Positions 45,866 to 56,780 of a stretch of 64,000 nt of DNA are shown here, in pieces (position 1 is the stretch's first letter; every line of letters begins with the position of its first letter). Below the pieces are notes generated by a model. That model searched no databases. It had not been told where the DNA came from and saw only the letters and a list, made by a program, of their open reading frames with translations. The position numbers and the translations under genes are program-made. The stretch is taken from contig JYIP02000001.1 of assembly GCA_001051155.2 (NCBI GenBank), positions 496,001-560,000 of the forward strand, in the 5' to 3' direction. Origin of the DNA: Chrysoporthe austroafricana. Lineage: Eukaryota > Ascomycota > Sordariomycetes > Diaporthales > Cryphonectriaceae.

Positions 45866-47239
45866 ATGTCGTTGGTAGAAGGAGATTGTAAGTCGCGCCT
45901 CGTCCACACCTTGCCGCCCGCCGTCCAGCGCTGTCGTCGTCGTTCTGGCCTTCACGCCGCGCGCCCACACCCCCGTGCTAACCTCTTCTCTCTACCCTCT
46001 GCAGTGACCCTCCACGCCCTCCTCCCCCGACAGAGCGGCTGTGTGGAATGCCAGGACGGCTCGCCGTCGTGTCCTACCTGTGCAGATGGAGAAGTGTGCC
46101 AGATCACCGTGCCCCTAGACTGCACGTCATGTCCGAAGGCGTACTGCGCCGCGTCCTCGACCTCGACCTCCGTGAGCCAGGGCTCTAACTCGAAGGCCAG
46201 CACGGGCGCCATCGCCGGCGCCGTCGTCGGTGGTGTCGTCGCCGTGGCCCTCGTCATCGTCGCCGTATATTTCGTGTGGAAGCACAAGATAAAGAACAGG
46301 AGGGGGGAGTTCGAACGGGGGACGTGGGACGGCGAGGAGTACACCGACAGCCAGCGGGAGAAGGACTTCCAGTCGAGGAGAAACACGAGGGCAACGTCGC
46401 ATGGCCGCAACTCGATCGCCTCGACCGTGCTCACCCGCGCGTCCAACATCATCCAGATCGCCTACATCCCCGGCGTCACGAACCGGGCCACGCCCACGTC
46501 GCCGACGCTCCTCGTGCCGCCCGTCCCGCCGATCCCGATCGCCACGTCGTCCCAGGCCGGCACGCCCAACTCGACCGAAGACCAGCACTTCTTCGTGCCC
46601 GGCGACCTCCGCGACTCGGTCTGCTCCGGCGTCTCGGGCTACACGGACCGGACGTCCTATGCACGGACTTCGTACGCGCCCCGCTCGAGCGTGGCCTCGA
46701 CCATCTACGGCAAGGCCGGCGTCGTCGTGACCCCGGCCCAGACCGGCATGCGGGCGAAGGCCGCCATGGTCAGCGTCAAGTCGGTCGGCAGCAGCAACTC
46801 CGGCAGCGACATCGTGGCGCCGCCGGTCCCGGCCATCGACCACAAGAAGTACTCGAGCGTGGTCCCGCCGAGCCCGGCGGGCAGCACCTTCAGCGTGGGC
46901 TCGACCTTCCTGAACAACGCGAGCGCAAATACGGCCACGGCCGTGCGGGCGCAGGTGGTCCGGGTCGGCAGCAGCCTCAAGCAGTCCTCGACAGTCAGCG
47001 TCAAGAGCTCCAGCGACGAGGAGGCGTCAGGACTGCGCACGCCCATCACCAACCCGCCGCTGGAAGAGGACAGCCCCTTCCGCGACCCGCCAGAAGCAAG
47101 GCGCATGAGCGGCCAGAGCAGCAAGACGCTGAGCGCGGTGATTGCAGAGGCCACCAAGCGGGCGTCACAACGGCCGGGCACGGCGGACCGGGCCAAGAGC
47201 CCGTTCGGCGACGAACACGAGGCACATGACGAGAAGTGA
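45866..47239 (+). CDS. OPY2: Opy2-like membrane anchor of the HOG/MAPK pathway
   Basis: A 22-nt first exon (45866-45887) and 46005-47239 join across a 117-nt intron (GTAAGT...GTGCTAAC...CTGCAG), giving 418 residues. The short extracellular part has the Opy2 cysteine pattern (CVECQDGSPSCPTC, then CTSCPKAYC, about residues 20-55). A linker and one membrane span (AIAGAVVGGVVAVALVIVAV) lead to a ~320-residue Ser/Thr/Pro-rich cytosolic tail with short repeated motifs (VSVKSVGSSNS, VSVKSSSDEE). In yeast, Opy2 recruits Ste50/Ste11 to the membrane for osmotic and pheromone MAPK signalling; the same job is inferred here. There is no classical N-terminal signal peptide, so the single span probably acts as signal anchor. 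Confidence 0.87.
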   Translation: MSLVEGDCKSRLVHTLPPAVQRCRRRSGLHAARPHPRANLFSLPSAVTLHALLPRQSGCVECQDGSPSCPTCADGEVCQITVPLDCTSCPKAYCAASSTSTSVSQGSNSKASTGAIAGAVVGGVVAVALVIVAVYFVWKHKIKNRRGEFERGTWDGEEYTDSQREKDFQSRRNTRATSHGRNSIASTVLTRASNIIQIAYIPGVTNRATPTSPTLLVPPVPPIPIATSSQAGTPNSTEDQHFFVPGDLRDSVCSGVSGYTDRTSYARTSYAPRSSVASTIYGKAGVVVTPAQTGMRAKAAMVSVKSVGSSNSGSDIVAPPVPAIDHKKYSSVVPPSPAGSTFSVGSTFLNNASANTATAVRAQVVRVGSSLKQSSTVSVKSSSDEEASGLRTPITNPPLEEDSPFRDPPEARRMSGQSSKTLSAVIAEATKRASQRPGTADRAKSPFGDEHEAHDEK

Positions 47240-48915
47240 GCCTGAGACGGCCAACCACGTCGGCATGCGCATGGCACACACACATATCTCTCGAAATTTC
47301 TGAACCATTTTTTGTTTCTTTCTTCTTCTATACCCTGATGGCCACCGGAGTGCGCATCGTTCAGTTGGATGATTCCCCCCTATGTCGCCGCCATCTTCAA
47401 ACCGGCTCATCTACCTGGCGGATCTTATCCCATATTTTCTAGTGTCTTGTTGCCAGATGGTCTTGGGGTTTCCAGATTTCACACCCCCGGGGTCGCGGGC
47501 ATTGGCGTTCACCGTTGTCTTTTTTCGGAAATACCTACTATCTATCTATCTGACCTCAGCTGTCACCGGGACGGGGGACTCTTCTTATTTTCTTAGTATT
47601 TGGGATGAGCAACGTGGGCAACGTGCCTGGGCCGGCCGAGGGCAGAGGAAGGCGGGCTGGCTGGCTGGCTGGCATGGCATGGCAGGCAGGCAGGCAGGCA
47701 GGAAGACCGTCTATCCGTATCTATCCGTCCTTGTTCTCTTTATCTCTAGTAGCTATATCACACTGACGAATGTCTGGGGTGCGGGAAATGAAAAAAATCG
47801 TGTCGGTGTCGCTTGTTGTGTTCCTGGGCCGTGATGAGATGGCCTTGATGTGATGTTTCTTGTCCCGTGTGTTCACTGCTAGAAGGCTGGTGTGTCCTTG
47901 CTCGGGCCTACGGTGTTGCGAGGAGGGACAGGTAGCACACGATAGCAGGTAGAGTCAACCCAGCCACCTGGAAGGGAAGGCCAGATCGGTATCTGTCCGT
48001 CCGGACGCCCACCTACCCAGACACAGCCTCGTCAGCCCGAGCCGGCCCATGCCCACGGCGGCCGTGGGATGAAAGCTACGCTCGTGTACCCCTCAGCAGC
48101 AAGCCAGAGCAGGACTACACCACCCAGTTCCTGGCGCCGGGCTGGGTCACGCGGGACGGAAGTTGCTGCTGCTTCTGCTGTTTCTGTGGCTGTATCCTGA
48201 CTTGAGGGGCGTTGGTCCGCGGCCGTGGGCCCGGCCAGCCAGAAGAGGCGTTGCTTTTTTTCAAGTTTTCCTTGTTTTCTTTATCTTCAGCTTCTTTGTG
48301 CTTTCTTTTTTCCTTCCCTCCTTCCTTTCTACTCGAGATGGCGTGGATAGGTCTCGATCTCTCGGCACATTGCTTCTGCACGTTATAAGTAAGGAAGCAA
48401 AAGAACTACCGCCTGCCGCCGTGAGGCCGAAGCCCTGCTCTGTCCCGTCTCTCCATCAAGCGGTGTGTCTCATGGTGTGTGATCAATCTTGATATTCCTA
48501 GGCATGGACGCACATCCTCACTCGGTCGGCATGTAACTGTGCCGCCCTCACGGGCCGACGGACCTCCTCGTTTGAGGCAGTAGATGGCTCGCCGGGACGA
48601 CTCGACAGCCCTGTTGGGACCAAGAAGATCTTGTGGCAATTATCATTATCCGCTGAGAAGAGAGAGGATATCATAGGCTTTTTTTTTTGAAATCAACAAC
48701 GCCTGCCCGTCCGCGCACCTGCCTGCTAGCTCAACTAAAAGTGCTCGTCCGACGATCATCCAAGAGATGGAGTAAATAAGTGAGTAAGTAAGGTCAGAGA
48801 TGCCTCCTTCCGCCCCAAGATCCAATCCATCCCATATTAAATCCCGCCCCCGTGTGTCCCTCCCTCGAGCCTCAGGCTCACCACCTCAGCTCTTCGCGGG
48901 GGCGTGCACCTCGCC
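47240..48915. other. Intergenic between convergent genes, with GGCT/GGCA microsatellite
   Basis: This is the 3' flank of the Opy2 gene and of the GGPP synthase gene. A compound repeat lies at about 47655-47702: (GGCT)4, then two GGCAT, then (GGCA)5. Poly(T) occurs near 48679-48688. No gene is supported. Confidence 0.5.
47655..47702. repeat. Compound GGCT/GGCA tetranucleotide microsatellite
   Basis: Tandem GGCT units are followed by two GGCAT units and then tandem GGCA units, read directly from the sequence. It lies in the 3' flank of the Opy2 gene. Confidence 0.9.
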
Positions 48916-50307
48916 CTAGCCCCCGATGACCATCTTGTCGAGGATGCGCTCGATGCCCTCGTTGCGGGCGCCGGCGCCGCGGCGGCGGTCGATCTCCTCG
49001 GCGACGCCGCGGGCGCGGCGGATCAGGACGTCGAGGACGCGGCGGGTGTAGCCGAAGCTGCCGCGGCCCTCCATGTACTGGACGGCGTAGCGCTTGACCT
49101 CGTCCTCGGTGGTGCGCTGGCGCAGGATGTTGATGAGCTGCAGGTTGCCCGGGTCGGAGCGCACGGCGTGGATGACGGGGAAGCTGAACTTGCCCTCGGT
49201 CAGGTCCTCGGCCAGGCCCTTGTTCTCGCTGTACTCGGTGCTCTGCAGGTTCTGGTAGTCGTCGCGGATCTGGTAGATGAGCCCGATGAGGTTGACGAGC
49301 GGCACGCAGTCGATGGCGGGGCCGCTGGCGCCGGCGCCGGCGCGGGCCTCGGCCTGCATCAGCTTGATGCCGAGGCGGAACAGGCCGCCGGTCTTGTTGC
49401 CGACCATCTCGAGGTACTCGTCCTCGGTGGGGCAGGTGAGGGTGTCGCGCCAGAAGAGGTCGAGGCCCTGGCCGCGGTGCAGGTTGAGCAGCTCCTCGGC
49501 GAAGACGGGGATGACGGCGGGGTTGCCGAGGGCCTGCAGCTCGCCGAGGGCGCGGAAGTAGACGTAGTTGGCGCTGTTGATGGTCTGGGCGACGCCGAAG
49601 AGGGCGTGGGCGACGGGCAGGCCGCGGCGCAGCAGGCTGTTGTCCTCGACGTCGTCGATGAGCAGCGAGGCCGTGTGCAGCATGCCGACGACGCGCGTGA
49701 TGATGGCGAGCGACGCCGGCGGCACGTCCAGCCACGTGTTGAAGGCCCCGATCAGCTGCGACCGGAAGTCCTTGCCGCGCTGGCTGTTGAGGTAGTCGAA
49801 CGGGCCCAGGACGGCGCGGTCCTTGGCGGGCGCGAACGCCTGCGGCCCGCCGATGAAGCCGAAGTCCTCGTGCGCGTAGCGCGAGGGGTCAGGCCCCGGC
49901 GGCAGCGGCGGCGCCCCCTCCTCCAGGCCCTCCGCCTCCTCGGCCGGGGCGGACATGTTGAGGAGGATGTTGGTCGACGGGAGGGAGGAGGGCGGGCGGC
50001 GGGCGCCGGACGAGGACGACTTGCGGTGGTGGGGGTGGTGGGCGCCGGGCGGGGACCGGGCGTGCGTCGTCTGGGAGATCCAGTCGCCCTCCGGGACGGT
50101 GCGGCGGGAGGAGGAGGCGGTGGCGGTGGCAGTGGCGCGCGAGGAGGGAGAGGTGGTGGTGGTGTTGCTGCTGGTGTTGGTGGGGGCGCCGGTCGAGGAG
50201 GTGCGCGGGGGGATGGCGTTGGGGGAGGAGAGGAAGGCGCTGGCGGGTGCGGCGTGGCCGGGTGGTGATGATGCTGGAGGAGGAGGGTTGCGAGGAGGAG
50301 AGGCCAT
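48916..50307 (-). CDS. Geranylgeranyl diphosphate synthase
   Basis: An intronless frame of 463 residues encodes a trans-prenyltransferase of the fungal GGPPS (Neurospora al-3) type. It condenses isopentenyl diphosphate with farnesyl diphosphate to C20 GGPP for prenylated GTPases, carotenoids and other diterpenoids. Residues 1-~135 are a low-complexity Pro/Ser/Thr leader, as in other mould GGPPSs. The catalytic domain has the first Asp-rich motif DDVED (218-222), the second motif DDYQN (349-353), and the family block [20 protein letters not shown]. The second motif ending in Asn is usual for this family. An Ala/Gly insert (ARAGAGASG) precedes the second motif. No carotenoid or diterpene genes are adjacent, so a housekeeping role is likely. 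Confidence 0.96.
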   Translation of the reverse strand: MASPPRNPPPPASSPPGHAAPASAFLSSPNAIPPRTSSTGAPTNTSSNTTTTSPSSRATATATASSSRRTVPEGDWISQTTHARSPPGAHHPHHRKSSSSGARRPPSSLPSTNILLNMSAPAEEAEGLEEGAPPLPPGPDPSRYAHEDFGFIGGPQAFAPAKDRAVLGPFDYLNSQRGKDFRSQLIGAFNTWLDVPPASLAIITRVVGMLHTASLLIDDVEDNSLLRRGLPVAHALFGVAQTINSANYVYFRALGELQALGNPAVIPVFAEELLNLHRGQGLDLFWRDTLTCPTEDEYLEMVGNKTGGLFRLGIKLMQAEARAGAGASGPAIDCVPLVNLIGLIYQIRDDYQNLQSTEYSENKGLAEDLTEGKFSFPVIHAVRSDPGNLQLINILRQRTTEDEVKRYAVQYMEGRGSFGYTRRVLDVLIRRARGVAEEIDRRRGAGARNEGIERILDKMVIGG

Positions 50308-53300
50308 CGTGGCAGACGAATTCCCCCGGCCGAGTCGAAGGAGGGGGGCAGGAGGGGTCGTCGGTCAGGTGGGTGGGAAGGGCTGTTGGGAGCCGTGAGT
50401 AAGCCTTCTTAACCCCGACACGGCCTCCTCGTCATCACCGCAGCCTGCTCGAGGCGAGGCGATGCTGTGGGTAGTCCCGTGCGGTCGGTCAGGCGCTCCC
50501 CGCGGGGGGCGGTGGACAGCGAGCTGGATCCTTCGGGATGGCGCTGGGCCGTGCTGTGCCGTGCCGTGCCGTCGGTGCAGCCCCCTCGACAGGGCCAGCC
50601 GGTCAGGACGGCAGAGCAGGTGGAGGAGGAGTAAGTATACTGGGCGGTGCTGTGCTGCAGGCTGGTCGGGAGCGGTGCGTCGTGGTGCCCGGTGAGCATA
50701 TCATGTGGCGGTGGCGGTGGCGGTGGTGGTGTGTGCGGTGGAGCAGCCGGTCGCGAGAACGTCAATTTCACATGCACGACGGCGAGCCTCGACGTCCACT
50801 CTCAGTGGCCCCCTCTCTAGCTCCCCCGCCAGAGCTGCTTACATAGTCATGGTAGTAGGGTAGTAGTATGTACTTACAGCAGGGCTGCACAGCCTGTGCT
50901 GGGCCTGGCGGCGGCCCGCGGTGGCACGCCTGCAGGTGTGGGGGGTCGGTTGGTCGGGGCTCAGTACTACAGTACCCTGTAGCAGCAGCGGGACAGCGCT
51001 GGGGGGCGCTGGGGGGTACTTGGGGGTTGGTTGGTGGAACAGCGAGCTCGACGCTGGCCGCGGGGCTCTCGAGGGGGGCTCTCATGTTTCGAACCGGAGA
51101 AGCCATCACGGTACTGAGGCAAGGCATGGTGATGCCCGTTCCACCACGAGAGGCTCGGTACTTTTTTTTTTTTTTTTCCACTTTCTTCCTTTGTTTTGTT
51201 TCTTCCTCCTTTCCTCCCCTCTCCCACCCTTCCCTCTCCCCTCCCAACCCCCCTTCTTCCCCCAAACCGTGCTCCCTCTTCCAGCCACCTCAGCTCATGA
51301 TCGCGCCTCTCGCCGGACGGTCCCACGGCTCCGCACGTGAGATGGTGTGACCACCGGGCTACGGTCTAGATCGGCGTGCACCGGGCTCTCCCTCCTCCTC
51401 CCCCGCGTGACCCAGACCGGGCCTGCCTGTCCCCCCTGCGCCGCGCCGCGTGCCATGGGCGAACCTGGGGCTGTCAGAGCGCTCGCTCCGTGTTGGTTTC
51501 ATTTAAATGAGGCTCAGCTTGCGGGCTCGCCTCCAGCCCATCCGGGGGGACTATACCACCATAGCACGTAGCGCCCGCGTCCCCCGGGGCTGGCCCCCCA
51601 AACGCGTACTGGCTGGCCGACGGGATGGATACGAGGGGTCCCCGCTTCGCTTCGGATCTCTCCTGGGCCCCGCGCCTGCGACGGGCGGGCGCCTCCAGCC
51701 CGGATCCTTCGTCCACTAGTGTGGTGTGCGCGCGTGAGCGCGTGCGAGCGAGGGGGGCGAAAGCCTCTCGGGGCCCTCGAGAGGAGCGAGAGGCCAGCAC
51801 GGCGCGCGCATCGCCAGGTGCCACCGATGGCCCCGAGGACGAGGAACCAACGCCCAGCCGATCCCGCTGGCACGTCGCCCGCTGCCCAGTCCCGTCGCGC
51901 CGACGGTGTCTGTTGGGCGTGCGTGTGCGTGCGTGTGGCCCACGGCGGCGCGTCTCAGGGCGCCTAGCAGTAGCAGCAGCCTCAGCCGGTGGCCTCCTCC
52001 TGCTGCTGCTGCTGCTGCTGCTGCTTATTGTGCTGTGCTGTGCTGTGCTGTGCTGTGCTGTGCTGTGCTGTGCCGTGGTGCGCTGGCCGCCCGGGACCCT
52101 CCCCCCCTCCCCCAGGCTAGGCGCTTCTGAGAATTGACCTGTCGAGCGGGTGTATGCGTGGACGGTGCTAGCCGCCGCCCGCCCGGCGTCAGGCGCTCTG
52201 CGTTTCCTCCTCGTTCTCCGTCCTACCTCCTCCGTCGAGGGGCGCATACACCCCACCGCAGGAGGGACGGGGGCATGGAGGGGGAGAGAGAGGGGCGGCG
52301 GCCTTGTCGATCTTCAGGGTGCTCCACCGCGAGACGGCCGGCGAGGGCTGGAATGGGAATGACTCGAGCGCTCTGCCCAGTACGGGCCCACCGCCGCCTG
52401 CGACCAACAGGCGAGTCAGCGAGGTTGGGCAAGGCAGGGCAGGCGAGGGACGGGAATCCTCCTCTCTCCCCTCCCCCCCCCCAGCCAGGCCCTCGCTCTC
52501 CCCTTAGCGAGTGCAGGTAGGCTCTGTAGGGCTGGCTAGCGAGCCCCCCTGGGCGAGTAAGCAAGCACAGAGCGCTATCGAGCCCAACAGCCGGGCAGCA
52601 GCCAGGTGTGGGGCCATGGGCATATTCATAGTAACATAAGTCATAGTCGTAGTCATAGTTGTAGCAGCAGCAGCAGGCAGGCCTTGTTGGGAGCCTGTTC
52701 ATGTTTGATGTTTGCTGCAAGGCCATGCGATATAGACGGGCTCGCTATAGCTGGCCCCTCTCTTCCCCCCCCGGCCACCGCGTGAGTTTCGACCCGTCAT
52801 AATTTGAAGCCAGCAAGGCACGTAAACACACACACCCAGCCCGTCTCGATCCCTGCGCTGTGAGACAAACAACCCAACGCGCGCCGTGCCGCGCTCCCGG
52901 TGTCTCCCGAGGCTGCAGTTTTGATGCGAGGCGAGCGCGCTAGCTGGGTAATCCGTCGCCCGAGCCGGGCCCTGCCTGGACGGGCATCCTCTCCCAAAGG
53001 AAACCTTTGGACACAAAAAGAAGAAGAAGAAAAAAAAAAATAGGTGGCGAGACGCGCTCGCGGCCGGGCTGCGCCATGCACGATACAGGTCAGAATCACT
53101 CACCACTGGCGGCGGGCCATGTGTTCCCGTGAGGCCTCGCGAACCGAGGGGGGGAAGGGGGCGGCCTCGACGCGGGCGCGTGGGACGCGTCCCAATATGT
53201 GGGCTCTTCGGAACGGTCCAGACGTACTCGGCCCAATCAAGGGCTGCCGACCGGGCGGCGGCGCTGAGACAAGTACTGCAGCTGAAAAAAGAGAGGAGAG

Positions 53301-54747
53301 ACCATAAAAAAAAAAAGAGGGTTAAAAATTAAACAAAGTCGAAAATGCACAAGGCTGGTGGATGGCTCCGAGTGCGTCCCGGCGGAGAGATCCAATAGTC
53401 GCCCCAGCGGGCGGCATCATGTGCGAGGGGGTGGATCGGGGCTGCGGCCAATGAGGAGCCCCCCATACAGCCCGAGGCGGCTGTGGGTGCGGCCTCGCCC
53501 CCCGGGGGCTTTCCTTAGGCGTGTTTAGGGGCACCTCTGTTGGGTGGGGGGGAAACACGGAGGCCTGCCCTGTCCCGTCCTGTCCCGTCCTATCCTGTCC
53601 TGTGCATGCCGTGTGGTGGTCCTAGGTAGGCAGTAGGGTGGCATCGGCAGCCACCTCTCTGCGCGATCAACAATGCCCAAGGCGCCCGCTTGTGCAGGAA
53701 AAACAGGAAGCAAGGAGGCTGGTTCCTTGGGCCTTGGTTGTTGGGGCCTTGCTGGGCCTTGCAGAGCATACCGGGTTGCCCGGGTCGAGGGAGCGAGGGA
53801 GGGAGACGTCATCGCCATCTTTGATCATGATCGTGATCGTGATCGCTATGTAGGCCACTCCCAGTACAAAGTATGTAATGCCGGTACGTACTGCTGGGTA
53901 CGTACCTTGTACCAAAGTCTAAGCAACTGCGCGGTGGCAGGGCCTGCCGCGTGCCATACTGGGAACTGACTTACATAGTACAGGCCCGTACCGGGCTGTG
54001 AGCGCCGTACCAGGTACGTCCGCAGCGCTGCGCCGTCCCAGTTAGGCGCGTGTACACAGCACCCAGGGCGCACAAGGCACGCCATGGCGCTAAGGACTTG
54101 CCCACAGGTTGACATGCAGGGACGTCCCTGCCGCGGTGTTGCCCTGGCAGCCGGGCACGAATCGATAAGCGACCGGGCATCTAAACATCGGGTCTCCATC
54201 GCCTTTTCGCCAGGGCCCCGCCCATGCTATGCTTGCCTGCACGCCTGCACGCCTGCACGCCTGCACGCACGCACGCACGCCCGCCGCCGCGCTGCTTTGC
54301 TGAGGGTACCCACATCTTCCCACAGCTCCCAAGGGTCCAGATCCCAAGGGCCTGCTCCACAACGACGACATGATGCATTGTTAAACTTAGACGGGTCCGT
54401 CATCATCTGAGCAGGTCCCAAGCCTCACTTTTCGCAGCAGTCCTCCTCCTTCTCCCTGCCCGGCCCCCCTCACGTCAGCGGCCTCTGGGCGCCCTCCCAT
54501 TTATTATTTCCTTTCCGTCGCGGCCAGCCTCGTGTGTGCCTCTCGACTCTCGTTTTGTGTTGATTTGTTTACACACGCTAGCACAGCACTCTATCACTGC
54601 TGATTGCCCTGACCCCGGCGGCACCCTGTCTCTTTCGACATACTGTGCCCATATTCCTCCACGCTCCTCCTGGCCCCAGCGACAAAGACACACAGACAAC
54701 CAGACGCCACCACCACCACCACCTCCTCCAGATCCTCCACCTCCACA
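50308..54747. other. 4.4-kb gene-poor region between GGPPS and Cdc14
   Basis: The flanking genes diverge, so this is upstream DNA for both. It contains CTACAGTACCCTGTAG at 50967-50982, a long pyrimidine tract at about 51161-51260, and (CTG)8 next to (TGTGC)9 at 52000-52073. Further along are A-rich runs near 53020-53040, a GTAC-dense patch at 53864-54017 and GCACGCCT repeats at about 54236-54280. Open frames are low-complexity and unspliced; no gene is supported. Confidence 0.45.
52000..52073. repeat. Adjacent (CTG)8 and (TGTGC)9 tandem repeats
   Basis: Eight CTG units (52000-52023) are followed, after a short gap, by nine exact TGTGC units (52029-52073). Both are read directly and lie far from any recognised coding exon. 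Confidence 0.95.
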
Positions 54748-55885
54748 ATGGAGCACCTCCTCTCCGTCTCCTTCGACCACCTCGCCTCCTTCGACGGCCC
54801 CAAGATCAAGAAGGGCCTGCGCCAGATCGACGGCCTCCTGGCGCAGGTCTGCCTCTCGGCCCATGACGCAGCGGCCAAGAAGAGGAAGGCCGGCTCCACC
54901 GCCGAGGCCCACCACCACCCGCAGGACGAGCGCCCCCGGCCCAGGTACTCGCTCGCCGACCTCAGCGACGACGCCGCCTTCCGCGAGTTCTTCAAGCTCC
55001 AGGACGGCTTCCAGTGGAACATCGCCACCCGCCTCGTCCAGACCCTCGACAAGCTCTACGCCAAGAGCGACGACGGCTCCCTGGACCTGCTCATCGTGAG
55101 CGCCCTCGACTCCCTCCAGGGCGTCCTGCTGCTGCACCCCCCCAGCAGGGTCCTGTTCTCCAGGGTCCAAAACATGAATGTACGTCTGAGGCCCGCGCGC
55201 CGTGTGTGATCTGCACCACGTTTCTGTTTGGCAATCCGCCCCCCCCCCCAACCCCCCTGGGCGCCCCCCTCCCCTCCCCCCCCAGTTCCGTCCCTGCTGC
55301 TGCTGCTGCTACACGGGCAGCAGGGCACCTGGCACCTGGCACATCCCCCCTCCAAGCACGCGTTGCCGAATATTGTGGGTCGCTGACATCACGCGGCATG
55401 GCCAACAGCTGCTGCTCGACCTCCTCGAGCCCATCAACTGCCCCGCCATCCAGTCCGCCACCCTCCTGGTGCTCGTCGTCGCCCTGCTCGAGACCCCCGC
55501 CAACACCCGCACCTTCGAGCAGCTCGACGGCCTGCTCACCGTCTCGTCCATCTTCAAGTCCCGCTCCACCGCCCGCGACGTCAAGTTCAAGACCATGGAG
55601 TTCCTCTACTTCTACCTCATGCCCGAGACCCCCGTCCTGCCCAAGGCCGGCGCCGACGCCAACGGCGCCAACGGCAACGGCAACGTGCCGCAGCGCGGCA
55701 GCCCGAGCAGGCTCGGCAAGGCGGCCTTCGTCGGCAGGAAGAAGAACGCCGACGGCGAGGACGTCGCCGACGAGGGCGAGACCCTGTCCACCGAGCGCAA
55801 GCAGAGGATGCTGGGCGAGCACCTGGCCAATGTCGACGACCTCGTCAGGGACCTGCAGCAGTACACCCTGCCCAACGCGAGGTGA
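54748..55885 (+). CDS. Cdc14-type septation initiation network (SIN) component
   Basis: Two exons, 54748-55179 and 55409-55885, join in frame across a 229-nt intron (GTACGT...CTGAC...AACAG) to give 302 residues. The protein matches the fungal 'Cdc14, SIN component' family, the partner of the Sid1 kinase. It is not the Cdc14 phosphatase, and no phosphatase signature is present. Conserved stretches are SFDHLASFDGPKIKKGLRQI, FREFFKLQDGFQWNIA, SALDSLQGVLLLHPPSR, then after the intron LDLLEPINCPAIQSATLLVL and ENTRTFEQLDGLLTV-like sequence. It is all-helical and armadillo-like. The expected role is at the spindle pole body in signalling for septum formation. A Gly/Asn-rich insert near residues 215-230 is probably disordered. 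Confidence 0.9.
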
Positions 55886-56436
55886 CCCCGGCCGCGCGCC
55901 GTGCGGCCGGGTGGTCTGTGCCAGGTTGTCGGGTTTCCTTGATGGGACGACAGGCGGGCACTTGTACACGAGCCTGTACGAGATTCGATGTGTTCACACA
56001 CACAAGGCATGACAAGAATTATGAGTCATGCATTTTTCTTCTTTTCTCTTTTTTTTTTTTATTGTTTGTCTTCCGCTATTGATTCTGTTTGGCGTTCGGG
56101 GGGGGGGGGACGGCGGGACGGCGGTACGGAGCATCAGACAGAGTCTGGACCTTGTCGGGTTTGGGAAGGGCGAAACGGCGGCACTGGGAACAACATCGTT
56201 GTACGATATTTTGGTCAAGTGGACGATGGGACGTTTGATTTGATTACGAGAGAAATTTCCATAATGAGCCTTTTTGATCTCTGCGTGGCACGGGAAATGT
56301 GTATCATAGCCAGAGAGTCTGAAAAATTAAGACCGACAACTGGCGCCACCAGAACGCCTGCTCCGGTGATCTCAAGAAGCCTCCTGTTCCTTTCTCTACC
56401 ATTTCCTCCCTCCCTTCGTAACTTGGTGGTAGTGCG
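55886..56436. other. Intergenic between convergent genes
   Basis: This is the 3' flank of the SIN gene and of the Cys-rich membrane-protein gene. It contains a T-rich run (56049-56060) and a G-run (56099-56109). No gene is seen. Confidence 0.55.
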
Positions 56437-56740
56437 CTAGCGTTCGTCCGCCCGGCTCATCGGGCTCGGCGTCGCAAACTCGCTCATCTCGCTCCCGGGC
56501 GTTGGCAGCGGCTGCGGCACCATCCCAGTGCCCCCGACGCCGCCCTCGGGCGCCTCGTGGAGACCTCCCCTCCCACCACCACCGGTCACCGGCGCCGGGC
56601 TGCCGTACAGCTCGAACACCCCGGCCGTGTCACCTGCCGGGCCCGCCGCCGCCGCCTTCTTGAGCGAGTCCTTGGAGCCGGTGCCGATCTCGACCGGCGC
56701 GCCCGCTGCGTCCTCGTACCCGGGCGACGCGGCGCGGTGC

Positions 56741-56780
<40 letters not shown>

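Noticed and set aside
48904..50268. 454-codon open frame on the plus strand
   Set aside because: It is antisense to GGPP synthase and consists of Ala/Val/Gly/Asp-rich low-complexity sequence.
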